Below, in pieces: positions 25,266 through 36,884 of a stretch of DNA of 64,000 nucleotides. A program made the translations under genes and the position numbers. This stretch comes from Lomentospora prolificans (lineage: Eukaryota > Ascomycota > Sordariomycetes > Microascales > Microascaceae): NCBI GenBank assembly GCA_029532625.1, contig JARFXM010000009.1, positions 3,286,001-3,350,000 of the forward strand, given 5' to 3'. How positions within the stretch are numbered: position 1 is the stretch's first letter; each line of letters starts with the position of its first letter. The notes beneath the pieces are model-generated. The model saw nothing but the letters and a program-made list of their open reading frames with translations. It was not told where the DNA came from and did no database searches.

Positions 25266-25662
25266 TATTATAGGCTAGCTATAAAGTATAGTCTATAATA
25301 TAGGGCCTAGATATATCTATTATAAAATAACTAAGGAGTAAAAGGAAAGAATAAAAAAAAGGGATCTTCTACTATAGTAGTAGTTATATAGGAGCTGCTT
25401 ATAAGGGTGTATGCCCTTATAGGAGTGGGCCTATAGTATAGTCATAGAGTAGTCTTACTATAGTAGGCCTACTAGGAGATTACTTATAGGTCTCCTAATA
25501 GGGGGTGTGTAGGCAGTCCTATACTAGTGGATCCACTAGGAGATTGCTAGTGGACCTCCTGTTAGGGAGGTGTATAGGGTTCTGATTATAGTAGGCCCAT
25601 AGAGAGAGTATAGTGGGTGCCAGCATCGCTGGCACTCGTATTCCAGGGTTCAACCCGTTACA
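25266..25662 (-). repeat. 5' LTR of copy 2 (397 bp)
   Basis: The outer 100 bases retain many unmutated sites, including a perfect hairpin GTGCCAGCATCGCTGGCAC (25617-25635). The inner end is converted. TATTATAAAATAACT lies at 25318-25332. Confidence 0.9.
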
Positions 25663-28600
25663 GTGGATCTATATTATAGCTATATTCTAGGAAGAATAGG
25701 CTTATCCTAATAGTAGTATTTACCCTATTATTTAGAGCTAACTATATAAGTAGGATATACTTACCCTAATCTAACTAGGAATAATAGATAAATACCTATA
25801 AGTAGTATTATACTTTCTAGTTTATTTATTTAGGGCTACTATTAGTTTATAAGTAATAGGCTAAGCTTAGTTAGTATTTAATCCCTAGCTATTTATAGAA
25901 TCTTCTCTAGAAATAGCTTATCTAGTTACTACCTCTATTACTTATAATTAAGTTAGGAATTCTATAATACTAGTAATAGATAATAAAGAAATACTTAATA
26001 TAGGCTTCTATAGCTATAGTTATTATTAGTTCTAGTATTATATTCTTAGAGAGGTAGTTAATAATAACCTATAGGAAGATTACTCTATCTAGACTAGTAA
26101 GGGGAAGGTTAGTTATAAAGTCTATAGCTAGCTTACTCTAGGTCCTCTCTAGTATAAGGAGTAGTTTAAGGAGGCTATATTTAGTCTATCTCTAGATAGT
26201 TCCTCTTCTATAGATATTATAGTTCCTTATAAACTAGTAGATATCCTATATCAACCTAGGCTAATAAAACTAGTAGGTTACTATAGTAATAGTTCCCTTG
26301 TGGCCTAGGTAGCTAGTAGTGCTTATATTATAGATAGCTTAGACTATATAGCCCTATAGGGGGTAGCTTATACCCTTACTAAGTACTTATAATTAATCTC
26401 TAAAGGTGAGCTAGTTATTTATATTAATATAGTATTCTAATATCTATAGCTTAAGGTTTAGTATTAGGGGAAAACTATAGTCCCCCTAAGAGACTATAGT
26501 AAATACTCTCTAATAGGTAGTATCTTCTAGTAAGGTATTATTTTAGAGCTATTATAGCTCTAGTTCTATCTAGAAGATATCTATAAAGCTTATTACTAGG
26601 GGCTCTTCTATAGGCTTACTCTATACTATCTAAGGTAGCTCTAGTAGGATAATAGTAGGTTCTATAAAGAGTATAGAGGTAGGGATTAGTTAGATAAAAT
26701 ATCCTATTTCTTAGTTATCTAGGTTATCCTAAGGAATATCTTACTCTTAGTAGGATAGGGTATCTACTATACTATTTAGGCTCCTTAAATAGTAGTATAG
26801 GGTGAAATAATAATAGGATAGGAGTTTAGCCTAATAGCTTTACTATTCTATTAGCTATTACCTAGTTATAAAGTAGGTAAGATTCTAATAGTCTATAAGT
26901 ATAGTAAAGGTACTATAACTAATTAGTTCTATAGACTATTTAGAGAGGTATTATATAATTACTAGTATCTCTTTATTATAGATAGGGTAGTTATACTTAG
27001 TAGGGCTAAGCTATTATAAGTAGTAGGCTATAATATAGTACTACCTACTTCTATCCTCCTAGGAGAGGATACTACCTAAAGTAGATCTAGAGTAGTCTAT
27101 CTTAACCTAGGTAGGTTATTTAGGGTCCTACTAATAAAGTATTAGCTTCTTTATAAAAGCTGCTTTTAAGGTATTAAAGGCCTCTTACTACTCCTAGCCC
27201 TACTAGAATAGGATCCCTTTCCTTATTAACTAAGTTAGTAGTAGGGTTACCTTTATAAAGTTATAGATAAATACTTAGTAATAGTTAGTAAAACTAAGGA
27301 AACTTTAGATACCCCTTATAGAGGTTAGTAGGGCCTATTTATAGATAGCCCTTAGCTTTTCTAGGTTATAGAAGATACCTTTTCTAGTAGTTATTATAAA
27401 CCCTAAATACTTAACTATTTTTATACTAAACTTATACTTCTTTAAATCTAAGTATAGTCTTATATCAGAGAGTGCTCAGAGTACCTTCTATACTTTTACT
27501 TTATAGTTACTCTAGGATCCTCTTGAATAGATAAGTATATTATTAATATAAGTAGTAATAAAATTAGTGAATTTATATAAAGTTATATTAATAAGCTACT
27601 AAAAGGTTATAGGAGTATTAGATAGTCTAAATAGATATACTAGCTATTTAAAGAGTCTATATTAAATCTAGAATATAGTTTTCTCTTTATAGCCCTCTAT
27701 TATATAGATCTTATAGAAAGTAGTATAGATATCTAGTTTAGTAAACTATTAGGTACTAACTAGGTTATATAAAGTCTTTATAATTAGTAAAAGTAGGTAG
27801 TAGTCTTTTTTTAATATAGTATTAAGTACTTAGTAGTTGATATAAAAGTAGAGGCTACCTCCTAGTTTCTATATAAAAAGTATAGGGGCTGCTACTAGTA
27901 AGCTACTAGTTTAGATAAACCCTTTATTAAATAGCTTAGAGAGTATCTAGTAGAGGACTAGTAGCTTCTCTCTAGATATATAGTATAGTAGACCCTATAA
28001 TAAAAGTAATTCTATACTATCCTTATCTAAAACTAGGTTAATCTTATAGTTTACTTTTAGTTAGTAAGGAGGTAGTCTATTTATAAAGTTTTTAGAAAAG
28101 AGTTAGGGGAACTCTTTAAGGATATATTATAGGATATAGTCTTCTAGGTTTATAAAGACCTTCCTTTTAAGTACTTTATCTATATCTATAATACTTACTA
28201 CTCTTAGCTATATAGATATAGATAGTTTCTTATAGTAAAAGTACTTATAGAGTATAGTAAAGGAGTATATAAGGAGAAGGGCTACTACCTAGATCTCTTA
28301 GAGTCTTATAGGCTTTTCCTTACTTATAAGATAGATAGTAATCCCTACTTTTCTATAGAAGAAGTACTACTAATCTATATAGAAGATAATAGTATTTCTT
28401 TCTAACTAGAGTTTACCTAAGAATAAGTCCTTACTTAAGCTAAGGATAATATAGGTAAAGAGATATTCTATAAATCCTCCTATCTCTATATCTAGTATAG
28501 CTATACTTATAATATATATAGCTAAAGAGTTATTTAAGAACTCTTATACTACTTAAGGGGAGTAGTTAATAAGAGGGAGGTAGAGTAACTTAGTAAGGGA

Positions 28601-29984
28601 TTTACTAATAGCTATATAGGAGTTATACCTAGTATCTACTAGTACTTTAATAATTTTTTTATTAACTTAAGTAGTAATTAGTATAGGGTTCCTATCTATT
28701 CTTAGCTTAAAAGCTTCCTAATCTTACTTCTTAGTTACTAGAAGCTTTAATATTTAACTTTATACTAGAGCTAGCTTTTTTCTAATTTACTCTCCTTACT
28801 TAAGGATTCTAGAGTACTCTTTATATCTTCTTTTATTTACCTAATAAAGACTTTTTTTAGTAGTATAAATAAGTATTTAGAGTTATTATAGAGGGGACTA
28901 GTATTAAGATAAAAAAGCTATATTAATTCCCTCCTATTCTTTAGTAAGTAACTATAATTCTATTTTTACTTAGTATATCTATTTATATAAATATAGTTTA
29001 CTTCTATTATCCTTATATCTTTATCTCTATTAAGTTAAGGGTAATAGTCTAGAATATACTAGGAGTTAGGTTTCCTTTCTAGTCTTTTAGTTAAGTTAGG
29101 GTTCTAGTAGTAAGCTAGATATAAGCTTTATTCTAACTATTTAAACTTACCTATAATTTCCTTAATATAGTTAATCTATAAGAAGTACTTAGTAGGGAGG
29201 TTTATATTAATTAGTTTTTTATAGACCTTTTAGTAAAGGCCCTTCTTAAAAAAGGAGATCTTAGTTTTATCTACTTAACTAGTTATATTTACTTCTACTA
29301 TTAGCTATTTATACCTTAGTAGATAAGATAAGTAGAGTTTATTATTTCCCTATTTTAGGGTATAGAGTTTATTATAAGCTTAGGCTCTTTAGTTCCTATT
29401 AGTATAAGTCTAATCTAGATAATCTATAAAAGTATTAAGGTCTTAGAGACTATTTAGTCTACCTTTAATAAAGAAAGTTAAGACTATAGCTTAGGGTATT
29501 AGTCCTAAGTAAGAGTTAATAATATATTATATCCTTCTATTATCTTTAATAAGTAGGCTATTATAGTAGATCTTATTATATATCTACTATACTTATATAT
29601 TATAGTCCTTCTACTTCCTTATAAACTTAGGGGGGTCTAGTAGGAGTTTTAGTTTAACTACTCCTTAGTAAATAGTAAAGAGTATCTCTTTAGTAGAGGG
29701 CTTAGAGGGCTAGTTAGAGAGGGGTATTTATATACCTAGAGTAGAACTAGTAAATAGGGCTAGGTTTATTATTATAATTTATATTATTTATAGGATAGTA
29801 GTTAGCTAGGCTAGTTATTCCTATATTAGTTAAGTAGCCTAGTTTATAGCTTACTTAACTAGATAGTTTACCTAGTTAGGGTTTAAAGAGGTCTTTCCTT
29901 CTAGTAAAGGGGGGTTAATTATAAAGGGAATACTTAGAGATACTATAATAACTAATTATTATTTCTAAGGGTTCTTTTATAGAG

Positions 29985-29999
29985 AGTTATTTTATAATA
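29985..29999 (-). promoter_or_regulatory. Putative self-priming primer-binding site, copy 1
   Basis: AGTTATTTTATAATA (plus strand) abuts the 5' LTR and is the exact reverse complement of 30052-30066 inside that LTR. No TGG-starting tRNA-type site is seen at the boundary. The equivalent sites are 25251-25265 (copy 2) and 36429-36443 (copy 3). Confidence 0.55.
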
Positions 30000-30440
30000 T
30001 ATTATAGGCTAGCTATAGAGTATAGTCTATAATATAGGGCCTAGATATATCTATTATAAAATAACTAAAGAGTAAAAGGAAAGAATAGGAAAAAAGGGAT
30101 CTTCTACTATAGTAGTAGTTATATAGGGGCTGCTTATAGGGGTATATATACCTATAGGAGTAGGTCTATAGTAGGGTTGTAGACCTCTAGGTAGGGGTGT
30201 ATATACTATCCTACTATAGCTAGTCTACTAGGAGATTACTTATAGGCTTCCTAATAGGGGGGTGTATAGGTAGTCTTATTATTATAGGTCTATAGGGGGA
30301 TTACTAGTAGACCTCCTGATAGGGGGGGTATATAGAGCTCTAATCATAGTAGGCCTAGTGAGAGGGCACTATCCCCTTTCAGAGGGTATAGGGGGTGCTA
30401 GCATTGCTGGCACTCATGTTCCAGGGTTCAACCTGTTACA
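30000..30440 (-). repeat. 5' LTR of copy 1 (441 bp)
   Basis: Inner end converted (TATTATAGGCTAGCTATAG), outer end preserved (CCAGGGTTCAACCTGTTACA). Contains TATTATAAAATAACT at 30052-30066, complementary to the 15 bases just inside the LTR (29985-29999). Confidence 0.9.
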
Positions 30441-30613
30441 AAGAAGAGGGATAGCTATAGTAAGGTCTAGATAGCCTACCTTACTAATTATAAGTAGGTG
30501 ATAACTATTAAAGCTATCTCTACTACTAGAGAATATATCCCTATATTCCTAATCTTAACTAGTAAAGTGTATATAAGTAGTTAGTATAATATCTAAGAGT
30601 TATATGAAGAAAC

Positions 30614-31054
30614 TGTTACAGGCTAGCTGCAGAGTGTGGTCTGCAACACAGGGCCTAGATATGTCTATTATAAAATAACTAAAGAGTAAAAGGAAAGAAT
30701 AGGAAAAAAGGGATCTTCTACTATAGTAGCAGTTATATAGGGGCTGCTTATAGGGGTGTGTATACCTATAGGAGTAGGTCTATAGTAGGGTTGTAGACCT
30801 CTAGGTAGGGGTATATATACTATCCTACTATAGCTAGTCTACTAGGAGATTACTTATAGGCTTCCTAATAGGGGGGTATATAAGTAGTCTTATTACTATA
30901 GGTCTATAGGGGGATTACTAGTAGACCTCCTAATAGGGGGGGTATATAGAGCTCTAATTATAGTAGGCCTAGTAAGAGGGTACTATCCCCTTTTAGAGGG
31001 TATAAGGGGTGCTAGTATTACTAGTACTTATATTCTAGGGTTTAACCTATTATA
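30614..31054 (-). repeat. 3' LTR of copy 3 (441 bp)
   Basis: Outer start preserved (TGTTACAGGCTAGCTGCAG), inner end converted (AACCTATTATAG). The polypurine tract follows at 31056-31069. Confidence 0.9.
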
Positions 31055-33022
31055 GTACCCCCCTCCTCCTATTAGAGGGCCTTTATTAGGGGTTTATTAT
31101 AACTCTATATAGTCTCTAGAGGTTATTATATTCCTCTATAGGCCTATCTACTTTAGTAATAGGTCTATAGTATACCTTATAGGTATCTAATACTACTATA
31201 TCCTATATATATTCTACTAGCTCCTAAGTAGGAGTTATATAGCCTTCCTAATATACTAAGGCTTTATAGAAATAGCCTCTTCTTTACTTTTTCTACCTAG
31301 TATAGAGGATTTATACCACTTAGTATTTATCTTCTCTACCTTTATAGAATAGTAGGGGTTATATATTATTAGTTTACTAGCCTAGTAGTAGGTCACTATA
31401 TACTTACTATAGAAGGTCTATATTAAAGTATTTATAGATATTACTAAGAATATCTAATTCTATAATACTAGTACTTAATACTACTATTACTATATATTTA
31501 TAGTAAAGCTAGTTTAACTTCTTTAATAGGTATAGTAAGCTATAGTTCTTTACCTAGAGCTAAACCTTATTACTAACTTTAAACCTCTTAGCTAGGTAGT
31601 ACTATATATTTACTACTTTTTTCTATTAGAGTTAGGTAGTAGCTATTACTACCTAGGTAAACCTAGTAGCTTTATAAAGGTAGGTATAGAACTTATTAGC
31701 TTATTTCTCGTCTATATTATAGGGAGTAGAGGGAGTACTCTCTATAATACTAAGTAGATCTATATTATAGCTATATTCTAGGAAGAATAGGCTTATCCTA
31801 ATAGTAGTATTTACTTTATTATTTAGAGTTAACTATATAAGTAGGATATACTTACCCTAATCTAACTAGGAATAATAGATAAATGCTTATAGGTAGTATT
31901 ATACTTCCTAGTTTATTTATTTAGGGCTACTATTAGTCTATAAATAATAGGCTAAGCTTAGTTAGTATTTAATCCCTAGCTATTTATAGAACCTTCTCTA
32001 GAAATAGCTTATCTAGTTACTACTTCTATTACTTATAATTAAGTTAGGAATTCTATAATACTAGTAATAGATAGTAAGGAAATACTTAGTATAGGCTTCT
32101 ATAGCTATAGTTATTATTAGTTCTAGTATTATATTCTTAAAAAGGTAGTTAATAATAATTTATAGGAAGGTTATTCTATCTAGACTAGTAGGGGGAAGGT
32201 TAGTTATAAAATCTATAGTAAGCTTACTCTAGGTCCTCTTTAGTATAGGGAGTAGTTTAAGGAGGTTATATTTAGTCTATCTCTAGATAGTTCCTCTTCT
32301 ATAGATATTATAGTTCCTTATAAACTAGTAGATATCCTATATTAACCTAGGCTAATAAAACTAGTAGGTTACTATAGTAATAGTTCCCTTATAGCCTAAG
32401 TAGCCAGTAGTATTTATATTATAGATAGCTTAGACTATATAGCCCTATAGGGGGTAGCTTATACCCTTACTAAGTATTTATAATTAATCTCTAAAGGTAA
32501 GCTAGTTATTTATATTAATATAATATTCTAATATCTATAGTTTAAAGTTTAGTATTAGGGGAAAATTATAGTCCCTCTAAGAGACTATAGTAAATACTCT
32601 CTAATAGGTAGTATCTTCTAATAAAGTATTATTCTAGAGCTATTATAGCTCTAGTTCTATCTAGAAGATATCTATAGGGTTTATTACTAGGGGCTCTTCT
32701 ATAAGCTTACTTTAAAACAAAATAATCTCTTTATAAAAAAAAAGATGTGTTTTATAGAAAAAAGAAGGGGAGGGAAGAGATAAAAAAAAATTTTTTTTTT
32801 TTTTTTTTTTTGTTTTTCCTAAAAAATTTTTTCTTTTTAATAGGATAAAATTCTCTCTATTCTATTTTGGTTTTTTAAGTAGTAGTATAGGGTAAAATAA
32901 TAATAGGATAGGAGTTTAGCCTAATAGTTTTACTATTTTATTAGCTACTACCTAGTTATAAAGTAGGTAAGATTTTAATAGTCTATAAGTATAGTAAAGG
33001 TACTATAACTAGTTAGTTCTAT

Positions 33023-33371
33023 TGTTACGCTATATCATGCAAGCAAGCATGGAGGCGCTCCATGACGCGCCACACTAACGTAAGCAAGCATGAACATGCT
33101 CTGGCAGAACCTCGGCAGTAAGCAAGCAATACCGAAGGTTGAAGGCAAGGAATATATAAAGGAAGTAAGGAACTACAAGCTAGATAGAAAGAACAAGACT
33201 ATTTTACCATCACAAGAGAACACCTACCTGCATACTGACTGACTATGCAGAGGTGAACTTACGTGAACCAGCGACCACATCGAATCTGTGAATAGCGTCA
33301 CAGAACCCTCCTGCTTACTTGTTAGCAGCTCGGCAGCTAGCAAGCAAGCGGACACAGCACGAGCCGTAACA
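33023..33371 (+). mobile_element. Solo LTR of a different retrotransposon, not RIP-mutated
   Basis: A 349-bp insert of normal base composition inside the AT-rich copy 3. It starts TGTTACG and ends CGTAACA (7-bp inverted ends, TG...CA) and is flanked by a perfect target duplication TCTAT (33018-33022 and 33372-33376); the uninterrupted site is visible in copy 1 near 26930. It holds a TATA-like AATATATAAAGG (33151-33162), so transcription probably runs on the plus strand. The motif GCAAGCAAGC or close variants occurs four times. No internal region or second LTR is present, so it is best read as a solo LTR left by recombination. Confidence 0.85.
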
Positions 33372-36300
33372 TCTATAGACTATTTAGAGAGGTATTATAT
33401 AATTACTAATATCTCTTTATTATAAATAGGGTAGTTATACTTAGTAGGGCTAAGTTACTATAAGTAGTAGGCTATAATATAGTACTACCTATTTCTATCC
33501 TCCTAGGAGAGGATACTACCTAGGGTAGATCTAGAATAGTCTATTTTAACCTAAATAGGTTATTTAGAGTCCTACTAGTAAAGTATTAGCTTCTTTATAA
33601 AAGCTATTTTTAAGGTATTAAAAACCTCTTACTACTTCTAGCCCTACTAGAATAGGATCCCTTTTTTTATTAGCTAAGTTAGTAGTAGGGTTACCTTTAT
33701 AAAGTTATAAATAAATACTTAGTAATAGTTAATAAAACTAAGGAAACTTTAAATACCCCTTATAGAGGTTAGTAGAGCCTATTTATAGATAGCCCTTAGC
33801 TTTTCTAGGTTATAGAAGATACCTTTTCTAGTAGTTATTATAAACCCTAAGTACTTAACTATTTTTATACTAAACTTATACTTCTTTAAATCTAAGTATA
33901 GTCCTATATTAGAGAGTACTTAGAGTACCTTCTATACTTTTACTTTATAGTTACTCTAGGATCCTCTTAAATAGATAAGTATATTATTAATATAAATAGT
34001 AATAAAATTAGTGAATTTATATAGGGTTATATTAATAAGCTACTAGAAGGTTATAAGAGTATTAGATAGCCTAAATAGATATACTAGCTATTTAAAGAGT
34101 CTATATTAAGTCTAGAATATAGTTTTCTCTTTATAGCCTTCTACTATATACATCTTATAGAAAATAGTATAAATATCTAGTTTAGTAAACTATTAGATAC
34201 TAGCTAGGTTATATAAGGTCTCTATAATTAGTAAGAGTAGGTAGTAGTCTTTTTTTAATATAGTATTAAGTACTTAGTAGTTAATATAGAAGTAGAGGCC
34301 ACCTCCTAGTTTCTATATAAAAAGTATAAGGGCTACTACTAGTAAGCTACTAGCTTAGATAAACTCTTTATTAAGTAGCTTAAAGAGTATCTAGTAGAGG
34401 ACTAGTAGCTCCTCTCTAGATATATAATATAGTAAACCTTATAGTAAAGGTAGTTTTATATTATCCTTATCTAGGACTAAGTTAATCTTATAGTTTACTC
34501 CTAGCTAGTAAGGAGGTAGTCTATTTATAAAGTCTTTAGAGAAAAGTTAGGGGAACTCTTTAAGGATATATTATAGGATATAGTCTTCTAGGTTTATAGG
34601 GGCCTTCCTTTTAAGTACTTTATCTATATCTATAATACTTATTACTCTTAGCTATATAGATATAAGTAGTTTCTTATAGTAAAAGTACCTATAAAATATA
34701 GTAAAAAAGTATATAAGGAGAAGGGCTACTATTTAGATCTTTTAGAATCTTATAAGCTTTTCTTTACTTATAAGATAAATAGTGATCCCTACTTTTTTAT
34801 AAAAGAAGTACTACTAATCTATATAGAAGATAATAGTATTTCTTTCTAACTAGGATTTACTTAGGAATAAGTTCTTATTTAGGCTAGGGATAATATAAGT
34901 AAAGAAGTATTCTATAAATTCTTTTATCTTTATATCTAATATAACTATACTTATAATATATATAGCTAGAGAGTTATTTAAGAATCCTTATATTATTTAG
35001 GGGGAGTAGTTAATAAGAGAGAGGTAGAGTAACTTAGTAAAGGATTTATTAATAATTATATAGAAGTTATACTTAGTATCTACTAGTATTTTAATAATTT
35101 TTTTATTAATTTAAATAGTAATTAGTATAAGATTCTTATCTATTCTTAGCTTAAAAGCTTCCTAATCTTATTTCTTAGTTACTAGAGGTTCTAATACTTA
35201 ACTTTATACTAAAGCTAGCCTTTTTCTAACTTACTCTCCTTACCTAAGGATTCTAGAGTACTCTCTATATCTTCTTTTACTTACTTAATAAAAACCTCCT
35301 TTAATAATATAGATAAGTATTTAGAATTACTATAGAGGGGACTAGTATTAAGATAAGAAGGCTATATTAGTTCCCTCCTATTCTTTAATAAGTAATTATA
35401 ATTCTATTTTTATTTAGTATACTTATTTATATAAGTATAATTTACTTTTATTATCTTTATATCCCTATCTCTATTAAGTTAGGGGTAATAGTCTAAAATA
35501 TACTAAGAGCTAGGTTTCCTTTCTAGTCTCTTAATTAAATTAGGGTTCTAGTAGTAGGCTAAGTATAAGCTCTATTCTAACTATTTAAGTTTACTTATAA
35601 TTTCCTTAATATAGTTAATCTATAGGAAGTATTTAGTAGGGAGGTTTATACTAATTAGTTTTTTATAGATCTCTTAGTAAAAGCCCTTCTTAAGAAAAGA
35701 GATCTTAGTTTTATTTATTTAACTAGCTATACCTACTTCTACTATTAGCTATTTATACCTTAGTAGATAAGATAAATAGAGTTTATTATTTCCCTATTTT
35801 AGAGTATAGAGTTTATTATAAGTTTAGGTTCTTTAGTTCCTATTAGTATAGGTCTAATCTAGATAGTCTATAAAGGTATTAAAATCTTAGAGACTATTTA
35901 GTCTACCTTTAGTAAAGAAAGTTAAGATTATAGCTTAGGGTATTAGTCTTAAATAGGAGTTAATAATATACTATATCCTTTTATTATCTCTAATAAGTAG
36001 GCTATTATAGTAGATCTTATTATATATCTACTATACCTATATATTATAGTCCTTCTACTTCCCTATAAACTTAGAGGGGTTTAGTAGGAGTTTTAGTTTA
36101 ACTATTCCTTAGTAAGTAATAGAGAGTATCTCTTTAATAGAGGACTTAAAGGGTTAGTTAGAGAGGGGTATTTATATACCTAGAGTAGAACTAGTAAATA
36201 AGGCTAGGTTTATTATTATAGCTTATATTATTTATAAGGTAGTAGTTAGCTAGGTTAGTTATTCTTATATTAGTTAAGTAGCCTAGTTTATAGCTTACTT

Positions 36301-36443
36301 AACTAGATAGTTTACCTAATTAAGATTTAAAGAGGTTTTTCCTTCTAGTAAAGGAGGGTTAATTATAAAGGGAATACTTAGAGATACTATAGTAACTAAC
36401 TATTATTTCTAAGGGTTCTTTTATAAAGAGTTATTTTATAATA

Positions 36444-36884
36444 TATTATAAGCTAGCTATAGAGTATAGTCTATAATATAGGGCCTAGATATATCTATTA
36501 TAAAATAACTAAAAAGTAAAAGGAAAGAATAGGAAAAAAGGGATCTTCTACTATAGTAGTAGTTATATAGAGGCTACTTATAGGGGTGTATATACTTATA
36601 GGAGTAAGTCTATAGTAGGGTTATAGACCTCTAGGTAGGGGTATATATACTATCCTACTATAGCTAGTCTACTAGGAGATTACTTATAGGCTTCCTAATA
36701 GGGGGGTATATAAGTAGTCTTATTATTATAGGTCTATAGGGGGATTACTAGTAGACCTCCTAATAGAGGGGGTATATAGAGCTCTAATTATAGTAGGCCT
36801 AGTAAGAGGGTACTATCCCCTTTTAGAGGGTGTAGGGGGTGCCAGCATTGCTGGCACTTGTGTTCTAGGGTTCAACCTGTTATA
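36444..36884 (-). repeat. 5' LTR of copy 3 (441 bp)
   Basis: Inner start converted (TATTATAAGCTAGC), outer end preserved (GTGCCAGCATTGCTGGCAC, then GGTTCAACCTGTTATA). Directly preceded by the 15-nt primer-complementary sequence at 36429-36443. Confidence 0.9.

Larger units (their letters stand above)
19833..25662 (-). mobile_element. Ty3/gypsy LTR retrotransposon, copy 2 (shorter-LTR subfamily), nested in copy 1
   Basis: A complete 5,830-bp element with 397-bp LTRs (19833-20229 and 25266-25662) flanked by a perfect 5-bp target duplication, GTGGA (19828-19832 and 25663-25667). It interrupts copy 1 just downstream of the sequence ATACTAAGT, which copy 3 shows uninterrupted. The body is closely similar to copies 1 and 3 but the LTR is 44 bp shorter and differs in its middle part, so it is a sister subfamily. 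A polypurine tract follows 20229 (minus-strand orientation). The reverse transcriptase relic is at about 22795-22850. All reading frames are closed by RIP-type stops. Confidence 0.9.
18688..30440 (-). mobile_element. Ty3/gypsy chromovirus-type LTR retrotransposon, copy 1 (RIP-degraded, host of copy 2)
   Basis: Two 441-bp LTRs (18688-19128 and 30000-30440) bound an element whose own length is about 5.9 kb after removing copy 2. Orientation is minus: a polypurine tract (reverse complement of ACCCCCCTCCTCCT, just after 19128) lies inside the left LTR, making that the 3' LTR. On the minus strand the reverse transcriptase core reads FTNFITTYINNILIY (about 27530-27580), the RIP-mutated form of the Ty3/gypsy YxDDILIYS motif with both aspartates changed to asparagine. 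A chromodomain relic lies near the 3' end (about 19290-19430; ILYTRWKK, then KALVY, then EGYIAPT). No frame is open. GAAGA precedes the element; the same pentamer occurs two bases beyond the right end, so the target duplication is imperfect or altered. Confidence 0.85.
30614..36884 (-). mobile_element. Ty3/gypsy chromovirus-type LTR retrotransposon, copy 3
   Basis: A full-length 6,271-bp insert with 441-bp LTRs (30614-31054 and 36444-36884) and a perfect target duplication, GAAAC (30609-30613 and 36885-36889). Without the 349-bp solo LTR and its duplication it measures about 5.92 kb, the same as copy 1. The polypurine tract after 31054 again marks minus orientation. The reverse transcriptase relic (FTNFITIYINNILIY) is at about 33970-34020. 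It sits in the third piece boundary of the Fot/pogo-like element. One stretch, 32711-32870, looks artificially smoothed (see findings). Confidence 0.9.

Noticed and set aside
33023..33371. SINE or tRNA-derived element
   Set aside because: No A/B box pair or A-rich tail; TG...CA inverted ends and a 5-bp duplication fit an LTR better.
19129..36443. Functional gag-pol genes
   Set aside because: Every frame on the coding strand is broken by many TAG/TAA codons and the reverse transcriptase aspartates are changed, so none of the copies can be autonomous.
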